The notes beneath the pieces are model-generated. The model did no database searches. It was not told the DNA's origin and saw only the letters and a list, made by a program, of their open reading frames with translations. Positions 49,476 through 60,600 of a stretch of 64,000 nucleotides of DNA are shown one piece after another. Positions within the stretch are counted from its first letter, which is position 1. Each line of letters begins with the position of its first letter. The stretch is from Trochalopteron elliotii (Eukaryota > Chordata > Aves > Passeriformes > Leiothrichidae): NCBI GenBank assembly GCA_024734555.1, contig JANPWX010000033.1, positions 5,556,074-5,620,073 on the forward strand, given 5' to 3'. The position numbers were made by a program, and so were the translations under genes.

Positions 49476-50584
49476 TTTATTTGTTCAGTTTCTTTAATCT
49501 CTCTGTAAATGTAGTTTTTTTTTTCCTTTTTTTCATTAGTTTTTTCTCTTTGTAACACAAGAAACCGTCTTTTGTGCACGTTAGTTCAGATTATTGCGAC
49601 GTTTAACCTGAATTTCAGTTAAAATAAAGGGGGAAAAAAAGCAACAGGACAGTTGGACAGACAAGAAGAATGAATAACTTATTATTGCACTGGCTACAAT
49701 TCAGTAGTGATTTGGTTTTTTTGTCTGTAATTAGGACAACCTCTAAAGTACAAAAGAAAAATGAGCGAGATGTCAGAAGCATCAGCTGTGAGAAGAAGCT
49801 GGTGGGGTGATGGTGGAGGAAGGCAAGGAAGGGAAGCGAGGAAAGAGGAGAAACATTTGGAAAATGAATGGCTGGAATAATTAATTCCACAGAAAACCCA
49901 AGGAAACACCACCCATGTAATGCAAAAAACAGCATCTCTGTTTCTCTATAAAAATATGTGCATTATGAAGAGAGAGTTTTTGTGGATCTATTTTTTTTTC
50001 CAGGTTTTTGTTTGTTTGTTTCCTTGTCTTGTAGCTCACAAATACAGAATTTTTATTTCTAGAACTGCTGATATACAGACAATGTCCAGCTCCCAGGCAC
50101 TCCAGCCTTAACATGACAGCTCGAAAAGGTGCCTCAGGAAAAGTTGAGCAACTTTAAAATAAAATAAAAAAAACCCCAAAAAACAAAAACCAAACCAAAC
50201 CAAACCCCAAGAGAATCCCCCCAAATCCCAACCGCCACCACCTCGGACCCGAATCAATGTGATTGAGGCCATGGAGCGGGGTGGGAGGAACGAAGCCACC
50301 CCTGCATCAACCCCACCTTCCCCTTAGAAAAGAAACCCCAAAACCTCTTGCCAAATCCCCCCCCAAAAAACCCATCCCCAGCTTCGTCCAGCCGCTCGTT
50401 TGGTTTCTTTCCCATTTTTTCACATGTGTGTATGTGTGTTATTTTTGCAAACCTCCACAGCGCTTCCCAATAGGTGGGCAGTGAGGGGATGGCCCCGGTG
50501 ATGGCCACCCCTCCGTCCCCTCGCTTTGGAACCCCCAAATTGGTGACAAGCCCTTGAGACCCCCCCTCTCCCCCATCCCAGCAG
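49476..50584 (-). other. CACNA1H: CACNA1H 3' UTR (end approximate)
   Basis: On the - strand, sequence after the TAG runs about 1.1 kb, partly AT-rich, to an AATAAA at 49476-49481, with a T/GT-rich element (TGTATTTTGTTTACTG) about 20 nt further on. Another AATAAA copy lies near 50054. Inferred from signals. Confidence 0.5.
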
Positions 50585-51694
50585 CTATACTGGGTCCTCT
50601 GTGCCTTCTTCTGTGGCGACAGTCACGGCAGGGCCCAAGTCCTGCTTGTGCAGGGGGCTCTTGGCAGTGCCCAGCAGCTCCTTGCCCCTCTCGCCGTTGC
50701 CCCGCTGAGTTTTTAAGTGCTCCGTCTTTTTCGGCTCCGCGGAGTCCGCCGAGCCCGGCGTGGGCTGGCCGCTGTCCAGCAGCTCTGAGAGGCTGCTCAA
50801 GGAGCTGCCGCCGTCCAGCTGCTCGAAGGAGAAGTTGGGGACGCTGAGGTGCTGCTCCCCTCGGCACTGGGGTTGGCTCTCCGGGAGCTCCAGGGATTCT
50901 CGGTAAGCCGGGAACTCGCAGGACGGGGTTCTCCTCCTCAGCAGGGTGTTCTCGGAGGGTTTGGTGCGCGGGGCCGCCGCGCCGTCGTCCTCCATGGGAG
51001 GATCTATAGAAATGCAGGGTGGGCTCATCTTCTTCTTCCTCCGGGCTCCGTGGATGTAGTCGGCCTCGGGCTGGATGTGACCAGGGGGCCGCTGCTTGTC
51101 CTCGTTGGGCTCCTGGAAGCCGTGGTCCAGGGCGCTGCCAGAAGGGCAGATCTCGATGGAGTGCCGCCGCTGCTCGTCGGCCCAGCTGGGCTTGCTGAGG
51201 AAGCCCTTGGCGTCGGTGCTGTAGAACTTCTTCAAGTCCTTCTCCTTGCGGGAGAGGCTGCTTGTGCTGCAGTTCTTGAGGGGTACAGGGGACGGGGCCG
51301 GGGAGGTGAAGGGCGAGGTGGAGCGGCTGCCGGGGTCCGAGTGCTCCTCTGCCCAGTCTTTGGCCGAGCTGTTGATGTGCCGAACCTCCTCGTCAGCCAG
51401 GTCTGAGGGCTCGCCCTGGCAGCCCTCGGGGCCGGGGGGGCTGGTGGGGCTGGGTGGCCGGCTGGGAACGCTGTGCTGGCCACACGTGTGCTTCCGTGCC
51501 AGGGGGCCCAGGGGCCGGTGTGGTGAGGGTGGAGGGGAGCATGGAGGGGTGGCTGGGAGGGGGGAATGGAGAGGGCTGGGGGTGAGGGAGCTTTGGGACT
51601 GCTTTGCTGATGGTTGGGGCTCTCCAGGCTCTGCTTGCAGGCTGTCTTTGCGCTCCGGAGTCTGTCCGTCCACCGAGTCCGTCCGAACGGCCTC
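50585..51694 (-). CDS. CACNA1H: CACNA1H last coding exon (distal C-terminal tail)
   Basis: 369 codons plus TAG, phase 0 at its start (acceptor CCTTCCAG before [10 protein letters not shown]). The region is long, GC-rich and disordered: Ser/Pro-rich, with [32 protein letters not shown] and [20 protein letters not shown], ending TEDPV. A 185-codon open frame on the opposite strand (50849-51406) is a shadow of its codon bias. Confidence 0.92.
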   Translation of the reverse strand, partial: EAVRTDSVDGQTPERKDSLQAEPGEPQPSAKQSQSSLTPSPLHSPLPATPPCSPPPSPHRPLGPLARKHTCGQHSVPSRPPSPTSPPGPEGCQGEPSDLADEEVRHINSSAKDWAEEHSDPGSRSTSPFTSPAPSPVPLKNCSTSSLSRKEKDLKKFYSTDAKGFLSKPSWADEQRRHSIEICPSGSALDHGFQEPNEDKQRPPGHIQPEADYIHGARRKKKMSPPCISIDPPMEDDGAAAPRTKPSENTLLRRRTPSCEFPAYRESLELPESQPQCRGEQHLSVPNFSFEQLDGGSSLSSLSELLDSGQPTPGSADSAEPKKTEHLKTQRGNGERGKELLGTAKSPLHKQDLGPAVTVATEEGTEDPV

Positions 51695-54600
51695 CTGGAA
51701 GGGGAGGAGAGAGAAGTGGGGTGAGAGCCTGGCAATGTGCTGGGCAGCAGCACCTTCAGTGATGGACACAGAACTATAGAACCACGTTGTGTTGGAAGGG
51801 GTCTTAAAGCTCATCTCCTTCCACACCCTTCCACCAGTCCAGGCTGCTCCAAGCCCCATCCAACCTGGCCTGGGACACTCGCAGGGATGGGGAGCCCATG
51901 GCATGAGGTAAAGGGTTGGTGGGTCTAGCACAGCCCACCTCATTCCTGCCAGTCCTGTCACACCCTCCTGTACAAGAGGATAAACTTTTGCTGGCAGGAG
52001 CCTTCATGTTCATCTGCTGGGCCTTGATCCTGCTCCAGCCCCAGATCCTGAGCCAGCACAACTCATCACAGTGGAGGCCTCTCCCAGCACTGGTAAAATG
52101 GATTTGGGCACCTTCTCCCCACAATTTAACTCTTACTTCCTGGAATAGCATGTAGGTGGAAGTAGGGAAAAAGGGCCTTCCCCCGTGTCACTTGCTGGGA
52201 CAGGAATATAAAATTTATTATATAAAATTTATGGCACGTTTCGTTCCGAAACAGGAATTTGACCCTTACCTCCATGCAAAAAAGCACAAGAGAGGACTGG
52301 GAAGGAAGGGAAGGAACCAGGTGAGAACACAGGAGTTATCTCTGGGTGCTCTGGGCCCCTCACCTGTCTGCAGAGCAGCTTGTTGAGAGCAGGAGATCGG
52401 GGGGTGCCGTGGGGGGCCAGGACCTTCCAGCGGTGCCGCCCGTCATGGCCGGGGCAGCGCGCGGGCAGCGACTCCAGGGGCACCCTCAGAGAGGAGCTTG
52501 TCCCCACGGGCTGGGAGCGGATGGAGGTGATGGATCCTAGGGCAGGACACAGGGAGCAGTCATTTGTAGCCCTAGTTTGTGCCTGACATGCTTTAGTTTC
52601 CTAAAATTCCTTTCCCAGAGAATTTTCTGTAACCAAAAGACAGGTTTCGGTAACTGCAAATTGTTTACATTCTTTCCCTAGGAGGGACTTCTTCTTGATG
52701 TCCCTCTGGTCTGACCAATGTGATTGAAGAGGTTTGTCTTTGCTTCACCAACCAAATTGGTCTGTGTAGAATAGTATAAAAAGAGAGACACATGCCAACA
52801 ATGAAAGAGTCATTTTTCAGCCTTCTGAAGTCAGAGTCTTTGTGTCGTTGTGGTGTAAAACAGCATCAGTCATTGCTTGGCCTGAGGGTTCTCAGGGTTT
52901 GGGGCAGAAGGTTCAGGAGGGGAGTAAACACAGGAGGGAGAAGGAGAAAAGTTTTTTTGTGGAAAGGGTGGTAAAGGATGGTCTGCCCAGGGTGGTGGTG
53001 GAGTTGACGCCTTAAGTTTCAGCTTTCATGTTTTTCAGATTTTGTGCTGCCTAGGGGAGTAGTTCTCATATCAAGTGTTAGTCAGCTCTCTTCACAGAGT
53101 AGGAAGACAAAACAAATCCTTTTCCTGCTGCACACCAAGGACAACTTTCAGTCCCAAAACCACAAACAACAGTGGGCTGAAGAAGGATGGGACCTGACAA
53201 CCTGAAGCTGTAACTGGATAATTAACCCCCATATGTAAATGGACCAAAACTTATAAAAATGTGAAAATTCGTGGCTGGGAGTCCATCGTGGGTGTAGCCC
53301 TGACCAGGCTCTTGTACTGCCCAAGGTGGATCCTTTGAAGGCCTTTTTAATAAATCCCCACTTTACATTCCTGTAACACTGTCCAGCCTCTGTTCCAGGC
53401 AGCCTCTCAAGGCATCACTGCAGGCCCAGGGCACTTGTCCCACCCAGCCCAGCCCAGCCACCACCAAGGGCTGTCCCCAAGGCACAGCTTGGCTCAGCAC
53501 GGTCCCACCAGGTGCTCGTGGAGCTCCAGCTGCTCTGACAGCCCTGAGCCATGGACAGGCTGGAATCTTTCTCTTTCCAAACCCTCCCAGGCTGTGCCTA
53601 AAGGCCATCCCTCCTTCTCCAGTCCATCCATGGTGCTGCTTTACTGCACTTGGGAGTTGTTTGAAAGATCTCCTGCTCCTCTGGTTTTTGGCTGCAGGAT
53701 TTATTGTCCTCATTAGTTTGAAACCCAGCGTCTGTTCCTCCAGCGCTGCCCCTCTCCGTGTTAACAACACCGTTATCCATCACTCCAAGAGATCTCACCC
53801 AGGGGTCAGGGAACTTGAGCCCCTGACAAAAACCATCCACACACATGGCAGTTGCACTTCACAGACAGATTTGTTGGTGGGGACAAAGAAAAGTGAGTGT
53901 TTAATAATTTTTCTTTTGGAGCTTTTCTCCAGAACACCACAGAAGGAATTCCCACCCTCATCCTGCTTCTCTTCAGGTGTTTTTTGGGCTCTCCTAGACC
54001 CAGAGCTTCAGGCTGAGCCTGTGCTGTTCATGTGCTATTCCAGGCTTTATAAAATGCTTTTTATGATGCAGAAAAACTTTGTCATAAAATCTGTCACAAA
54101 CACGGTCATAAAATCCAGACCCGATGCTCTACTCCCTGTCCTCAGCTGGAATTTCCTCCTGTTGGAAACTTTCCATCAAGCTCTCATATAGGAAACCCAA
54201 ACCCCCTCCAAACTGGATGCTCAGGAGCACTGAAGATCTCTGGAGTTGGATATTTTTCCCCTTGTTTTTCTAGGAAATCAGCAAACTGCATCTAAAACCA
54301 AAATATCCTGAGATCTGCTCATCCCACAGGATTTTCACTGTGTGGTCGGTGGAGTGCTGGGAGAAGATCAGACATCCTGAAGCCCAAGGAAACACAGATG
54401 CTCATGGGAGCAGTTTTATTTGGATATAATTTATGGATCTGTGGCTTAAGGCAGAGTTTGGGCAGCTCAGAAGCAGCACAGCTCGGGATGCTGCTGGTTT
54501 TACCATGAGGTAAAAAGTCATATCCATCATATCCATCCCTCCAGTGCTCTTGGAGAGAAATGTAGGAATTTAGGGAACATCAGAGAATTCTTGATGGGTT

Positions 54601-57600
54601 CTACCCACCCTGCCAACCTCCCAGCAGTTTTATGTGGCTATAAATCCTGCTTTACAGCCACTCCAGGGATGAAAAACAGCCCCAGGAGGCTGCCCGTGAA
54701 ACTCAACCTCTGTTTTCTTTCCTTCACAAGGAATTTGCAGGTGAAATAATAATAAACACTGAGCAGAGAACATGGCCTGGCTCCCAGAGAGTCTGAACAA
54801 ACACAGAGTTCCTTGTCCCAAGGAAATGAGAGCAAATCAGGGTTTGCAGAACCCACTGAGCAGTTCTTGCATTTCAAACCACGCCGGATCAAAGGAAACC
54901 AGGCCGGGAACAGTTCTTGGGAGCCACTCTGGGAGCACGTGTGCTTTTAGGGAGGCAGAGATCATGTTTCAGATCGATTTCCCCTTCAAAGCAGCTCGAC
55001 AAAAGCGACAGAAAGGCCTTTTCAAGGAAATGTACTCGGCTGCAGTGGATGAATGCCCCCTCAAAGGCTCCTGCACTCGTGATTCCCGGATTATGGGGTC
55101 TCTCCATGGGGTCTCTCCATGACATTCATTACAAGGCTGGGCTCGGGAAGAACCAGAGAGTGGTTTCTAATCTTTCTGCTCCCAAAGAAACCCCTGCAGC
55201 TCTGAACTCCATGTGTGGTGCTGAAAGGCACTGCCCTGAGGCTGCAGTCTGCCTGAAACCATGAGGAATTGTGCTGGAAGCGATCCCGACTCAGGCTTTT
55301 GTTCCTGGGGATGTTACTGATCCACAGGCAGGAGTCAGAGGGAATGCACAGCTCCCTTTTCCTCAGCTAAAAACCTGTGCTCGTGCTTGGGAGCCTCGCT
55401 TCTCCCCAAACATCTGAGATGCAACAACATTGCATCTCCCCAGCTTGCTCCTGGGAAAGGAATGGAAACGTGGAATTATGCAGGACGTGGAGAACAAGTG
55501 TTGTGCTGATGGAATCAGATCAGAGCAAGCCCTGCTCAGGCCATTTTTGGGTTGGTTGTTCTCCACTGAACCCTCCTGTGCAGCTGCTGCCCCGTGGTTG
55601 CAATTGTGGAATTGTAAAGGTTGGAAAAATCCACAGATTCCAACCATGAATCCAGCACTGCCAAGGCCAGCGCTAGATCAAGTCCCCAGGTGCCAGATCC
55701 ACAGGTTTTTTGAACACTTCCAGGGATGGTGACCCCACCACTGCCCTGGGAGCCTGTTCTGATGCTTGAACACCCTTCCAGTGAAGAAATTTTCCCTAAT
55801 ATTCTTAGGGAAATAAGAATACTATTTATTATAATATTCTTAATAAATAGAATTATTTAATTATAATACATTTAAATGTTAAACCTCCCCTGGCAGAACT
55901 TGAGGCTGCTTCCTCTGGGAGCAGAGCCCGACCCTGTCCCCTCCTCCTGCCAGGGAGTTGTGGAGAGTCAGAAGTTTCCTCCTGAGCCTCCTTTTCTCCA
56001 GGCTGAGCCTTCCAAGCTGCTCCTGGTGCTCCAGCCCCATTCCTGGACACACTCTGGCCCCTCCATGTCCTTCTTTAATGTCTTGGGCTGCAATCCAAGA
56101 TATAACCAGAGGTTTGTATTCTGTTACCAGCTGTTAATCCAGATGGGGCAGTGTCCTTTATCTCTTCCAGACCCATCCCTCATAACTCTGGGGGGATATC
56201 TGCTGTCCATGGGCCATCCAGGCTCACTGCAGGGCTGATACAATTCCATCATCCCACCCAGGGGGAGGAGCCCAGCATTCCCACCTGGATCAAAGCTGGC
56301 ATTCAGAACACCAGCACAGCCTGTGTGCACTGGATTCCCAGAGGGAGACCAGACCCATCTCACCACCACTGGACCTTCAGAGGAAAACTACACCCTTCTA
56401 CAGGATCATTGCTTCAACAGAACCACATCTGTCACTCCAGGAGGACTTTACTGGACTGCTCCCAACACCCTGGCCAACAGGGTGCCAGGTTATATCCTGA
56501 CTCTGTCAGTGTTTGGGGTTTTTTGGTTTTTTTTTTTTGTACTACTGCATTTTTAGTTTAATTTTCCTAGTAAAGAACTGTTATTCTTATTCCCGTATCT
56601 TTGCCCAAGAGCCCATTTAGCTATTATGCCCATTTAGTTATTATGCCCATTTAGTTATTAACCCATGAGAGTTAATTTCAAAATTACAATTCAGAGGGAG
56701 GCAGGGGTTTACATTTTCCATTTCAAGGGAGGTTCCTGCCTTCCTTAGCAGACACCTGTCTTTCCAAGACACATCAGGAGCCCAAAATTTTGTCTCAGGG
56801 CAGAGCAATCTCCCAGGGTGGTACCTCTTTGGGCTTTGCAGGGGTAGGTTTCCATCTCCACCTCATGCAGGGGCAGCGGGGCCTTGGCTGGAGTCACGGG
56901 CCGGAACATGTAGCTGTCGTTGGGCAGGGAATGCATCCTGGACACGGAGATCTTCCGGNGTAAGAGCAGTGAGGTCAGAGGTCAGAGGTGGGCCAGCTAA
57001 GAGAGGTAAAGTAAGAAGGGTAAAGAAAAGGGGAGAGAACCTTGTTACAATACATTATATCTCCTTATGTGTTGAATATTCCAATTTACAGTGACCAACC
57101 CGAGCGAGATACAAAACCTACAGACTTTGCATACAGCCTGTAAGAACTGCTATATTACCATATCACTCTATATTCTAAACTCTAAAGACTGTCTTCTTAT
57201 CTATCTTTTCCCTCATACCTTGGCAGGGTGGAGTGGGGCTACACCCTTGGGTCCCTTAGTGTCCCATTGTTTGTTACAATCACCGTCTTCCTGCCTGCCA
57301 TGATCACATCTCAGAGCTGCTTTCATTTCTATTTCATTCATAGGTTTTATATTCTCAGTATCTCTTGCCAGGCAATCCTATTTGTAAGCTTTTGCTGTCC
57401 CATCTTTCCCAACAGAGGTGGGCTCACCCCAGTGGGGAATTTACAGGGAATTCCTTCCCTCGCTGTTTCCAAACTCTTTGTGCAGGTGTCCCCGTTGGGG
57501 TCTCACCCAGAGCCTGCAGGACAGAGAAGTTACACTGAGGGAAGAGCTCAGGATGTGGCTGGAATAAAGGGAGGCATCAGTGACCCACCACTAAAAAAGT

Positions 57601-60600
57601 CAACTTTTTGTCCAAAGACAACTCTTGGGCACACAGAGATAAAGGAAAGGCTGGGGAAAATGACCCCATTTGTTAAACACACGAGAAAAGCAGCATTTGT
57701 CACATTTTCCCCATCTGATGTTCCAAGGAGATGCTTTCAGGAGGCCTGAGGGTGACATCCTTCCCCTCAAACAGAGGACAGAGGGGCCAAAACAAGTCCT
57801 TCTGGAAATTCTCCCCAAAACACCCTCACAAGGCAGACATTTAAACACATCGACACCACTGCAAACCTTGAGGCCTTTCTCCTAAAACCTGGAGCATTTT
57901 GGGCACCACTGAGCCCTGAAGAAGGAGGCAGAGGGAAGAAGAAGACATGCTGGCAGTGAGGCTGGGGGTGTGGAACCTTTTTGGGAGTGGAAAAGGGATT
58001 TTTCTTTGTTGTCCCTGAATTGGGTCTGGCTGGAAGTGCCCACACAAAGCACAACACAAACCTTAAACGTGACCCTGCTCAGGTACCTCAGCAAATCCAT
58101 CCTGGGCTCACAGGAAGCTTTAGGGACACAAATGATGTCCCTGAGGTTCTAATGGAGAAGCTGAGAGGTGATGTCACAACTTGGCCAAGTGTTGGGGGAG
58201 CAGGAGCCCCTGGGCCAGGCCCTGCAGCCTGGCTGTTCCCCTCCCCACTTACCCTTTTATCTGAAACATCTAAAATCCCTCTGGTTTTCCTTTCACGTCA
58301 ACCTCCCAGTGACTGATTGAAAACATGTTTCCCAGCTGCATCTCTTAAATTAAATGTATTTTGCTTTGTTCTGCCAGGCTGTTTTCCCCTCTCTGCCAGC
58401 AAAACATGTCCCTGAGATCCCTCAGGTTTAGAGCTCACCAAGGATCTGGTTAAATCTGGTTTTATCCTTGTATTTCTGGGCTTAGAAATGTCTTTCCTCA
58501 GCTCCCTGAAGATTCACACCCCAAGGTGAATCACTCCACGGTTTTACCCTGTGCAGCTTGGCTGGGAAGGGGGGACCAGCAGGTATTTACAGCTCGTTGG
58601 CATCCAGCTCTGCCAACTGTGGCTGTGCCCAGGGGCCACCCAGGGCTCTCAGCTGATGGATTAAAGCCTCAGCAGCCAGTGCCAGTTGGTTTTTGGCCAT
58701 CCCAGCTCCATCACCTGAGCTGGGGGCAGCCAGGGGCTCGTTCACAGCCCAGAGCCACAGCGAGAACAAAAGGGCTCAGCACTTGAACAGGAGGATCTCA
58801 GGATTTGGCTCCTAAAGCTCAGTTTGTCTTTGGCTGGAACAAATGAACAGAAAGCCCTTCTTGACATCAGCCACTTCAATTTTTAAGGGTTCAGCTGTTG
58901 AGGCCTGACTGAATTAAGGGACGTGGGTAAATTTCAAATGAAATAAGTGCTTGAAATATGAACCACAGGCGGGAAATTTGTTGGCTCCCAGCTGGAGAGC
59001 TGCTCTGGGCAGTGGGGATGGTTTGGAGACATCACTGCTGCTCCTCCTCCTTGCTGGGGAACACCTGCTGCACCCCAGAGCCTGATCCCATACCCTGGAA
59101 ACTGGGATGGGACTGAGCAGAGGGGGTTGAAGCCCTTCTGGTTTGCTGGGAATCTCCTTGGAGAATCTCCTGAATGCCCAGCTCTGGGGATTGCTGGAAT
59201 GGTGAGGTGTTGTTCCCCCCTCCCTCAGTTTCCTCAGTATCATAAACAAGTCCTCACAATAACAACAATAAAATCAAACCTGACACTGTCTTCTCCACAA
59301 ACAAAAACTCTGCCTGCAGCTCTGGGTTTGACATTTGAAGTCATGCTGCTCATCAAATCACCCTGCACACCAAATGCACGTTTTAAGGGCTTGAAAAAGA
59401 GGATTTCACTCCTATCCCACACAGGGCTGACTCCTCTGGGATTCCTCTGATTCCTCTGGGATTTCCCAGCTGGAAAGGATAAAGGCTGGAAAGGTTGTGG
59501 TTGTGAAGGGACAGGTTTGGGAGAGTTCAGACACAGCCCCAAAGCACAACACCACGGTGGGTGGGACATCAGCCACCTCAGCTTTTGTGGGATGGTGGCA
59601 GGACATGGCACAGCAGGAGGATTAAGGGGTTGCTCTTCCCCCTCATCACTTCCAGGGTTAAGAGGAGGCTCTGCCCAGCTCCTGATGTGCTTGGGAAGTA
59701 TTGGAAGATGAGGAAAACCCAAGGAGAATGGAGTGTTTGCAATCCCAGCCCGTGTGAGAGGATGTGCCCTCTCTTCCCTCAATTAGAAAAGCAACCTGTG
59801 CATTTCCCTGCAGGAATGTCTGTCAGGAACAACATTCAAATATCCAATTCCCCATTGCTGTGTAACCAAGTCTCTTTCCTTGCCTTAATGGAGTCTGACA
59901 GATTTCACAAAAATCTAATTTAATGTAATTTAATCTCCGAGCCCCCACTGATTTCGCGGTAGATTTATTTGTGATCGTGGTGACAAAGCAATTCCATGTT
60001 CACTCTTAATCACAGGCTGCTGACATGGGATGAGACAATTATCTCACGCCCTCCTTCCCCTCTGCACTTGATTGTTTTCTGATTTGATAGGAATCAGAGA
60101 GCAGGCAGTGGCTGGAAAATCAACCCAGGAACCTCCAGCTCCTCCCTGAGGGGCTCTGATAATTCCCAAGTGATCCATGTCCTGAACAGAGCCAGTGGGG
60201 AGCTGCAGGTTTACACCAGCACTGAATTGCTGGAGGATCCTCTGGAAATCCCAAAGTGGGATTAAAGAGAACCTGAGCAGTGCCCATGTGAAGGGGATTT
60301 ATCCCATCCCATGCTGTAGGTGCCAGAGCTCCCACTGCCAGCATTCCCAGGCTTTTTGGGATTGCTTCTTGGTCCTGCTGCCCTGAAAAAGGACAAGGAC
60401 TGTCTGGGACAGCAGGACAGGCACCTGTGGCTTTCATGGTTCTGAACTTAAACCCTACAACCCGAGAATGAAGTGGAGAGATGGACTTTCAACCCTTCTC
60501 TGGAATAATGGCCAAGATAGCATTTCCAGCACCTTCCACCTCCAGGAGCCTTGGGAGCTGACTCAGGATGTGGGGTGGTGTTGGAACCCTGGGCACTGAG

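Larger units (their letters stand above)
52537..56824 (-). other. CACNA1H: CACNA1H intron (4.3 kb) rich in transposon fragments
   Basis: Starts GTACCA and ends CCTAG. It holds LTR-like pieces at about 52628-52860, 53011-53424 and 56200-56771, a CR1 remnant between the first two, and a longer CR1 at about 55600-56095. The stretch 53425-55600 looks unique with no exon seen. Confidence 0.7.

Noticed and set aside
50849..51406. 185-codon open frame on + across the CACNA1H last exon
   Set aside because: It lies entirely antisense to a well-supported coding exon, and its composition (Leu/Gly/Ala/Val) is what GC-rich codon bias yields on the opposite strand.
56323..56556. 77-codon frame ending in a hydrophobic Phe-rich segment
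   Set aside because: It lies in an ERV fragment and its hydrophobic end comes from a poly-T tract. Too degenerate to call a functional gene.
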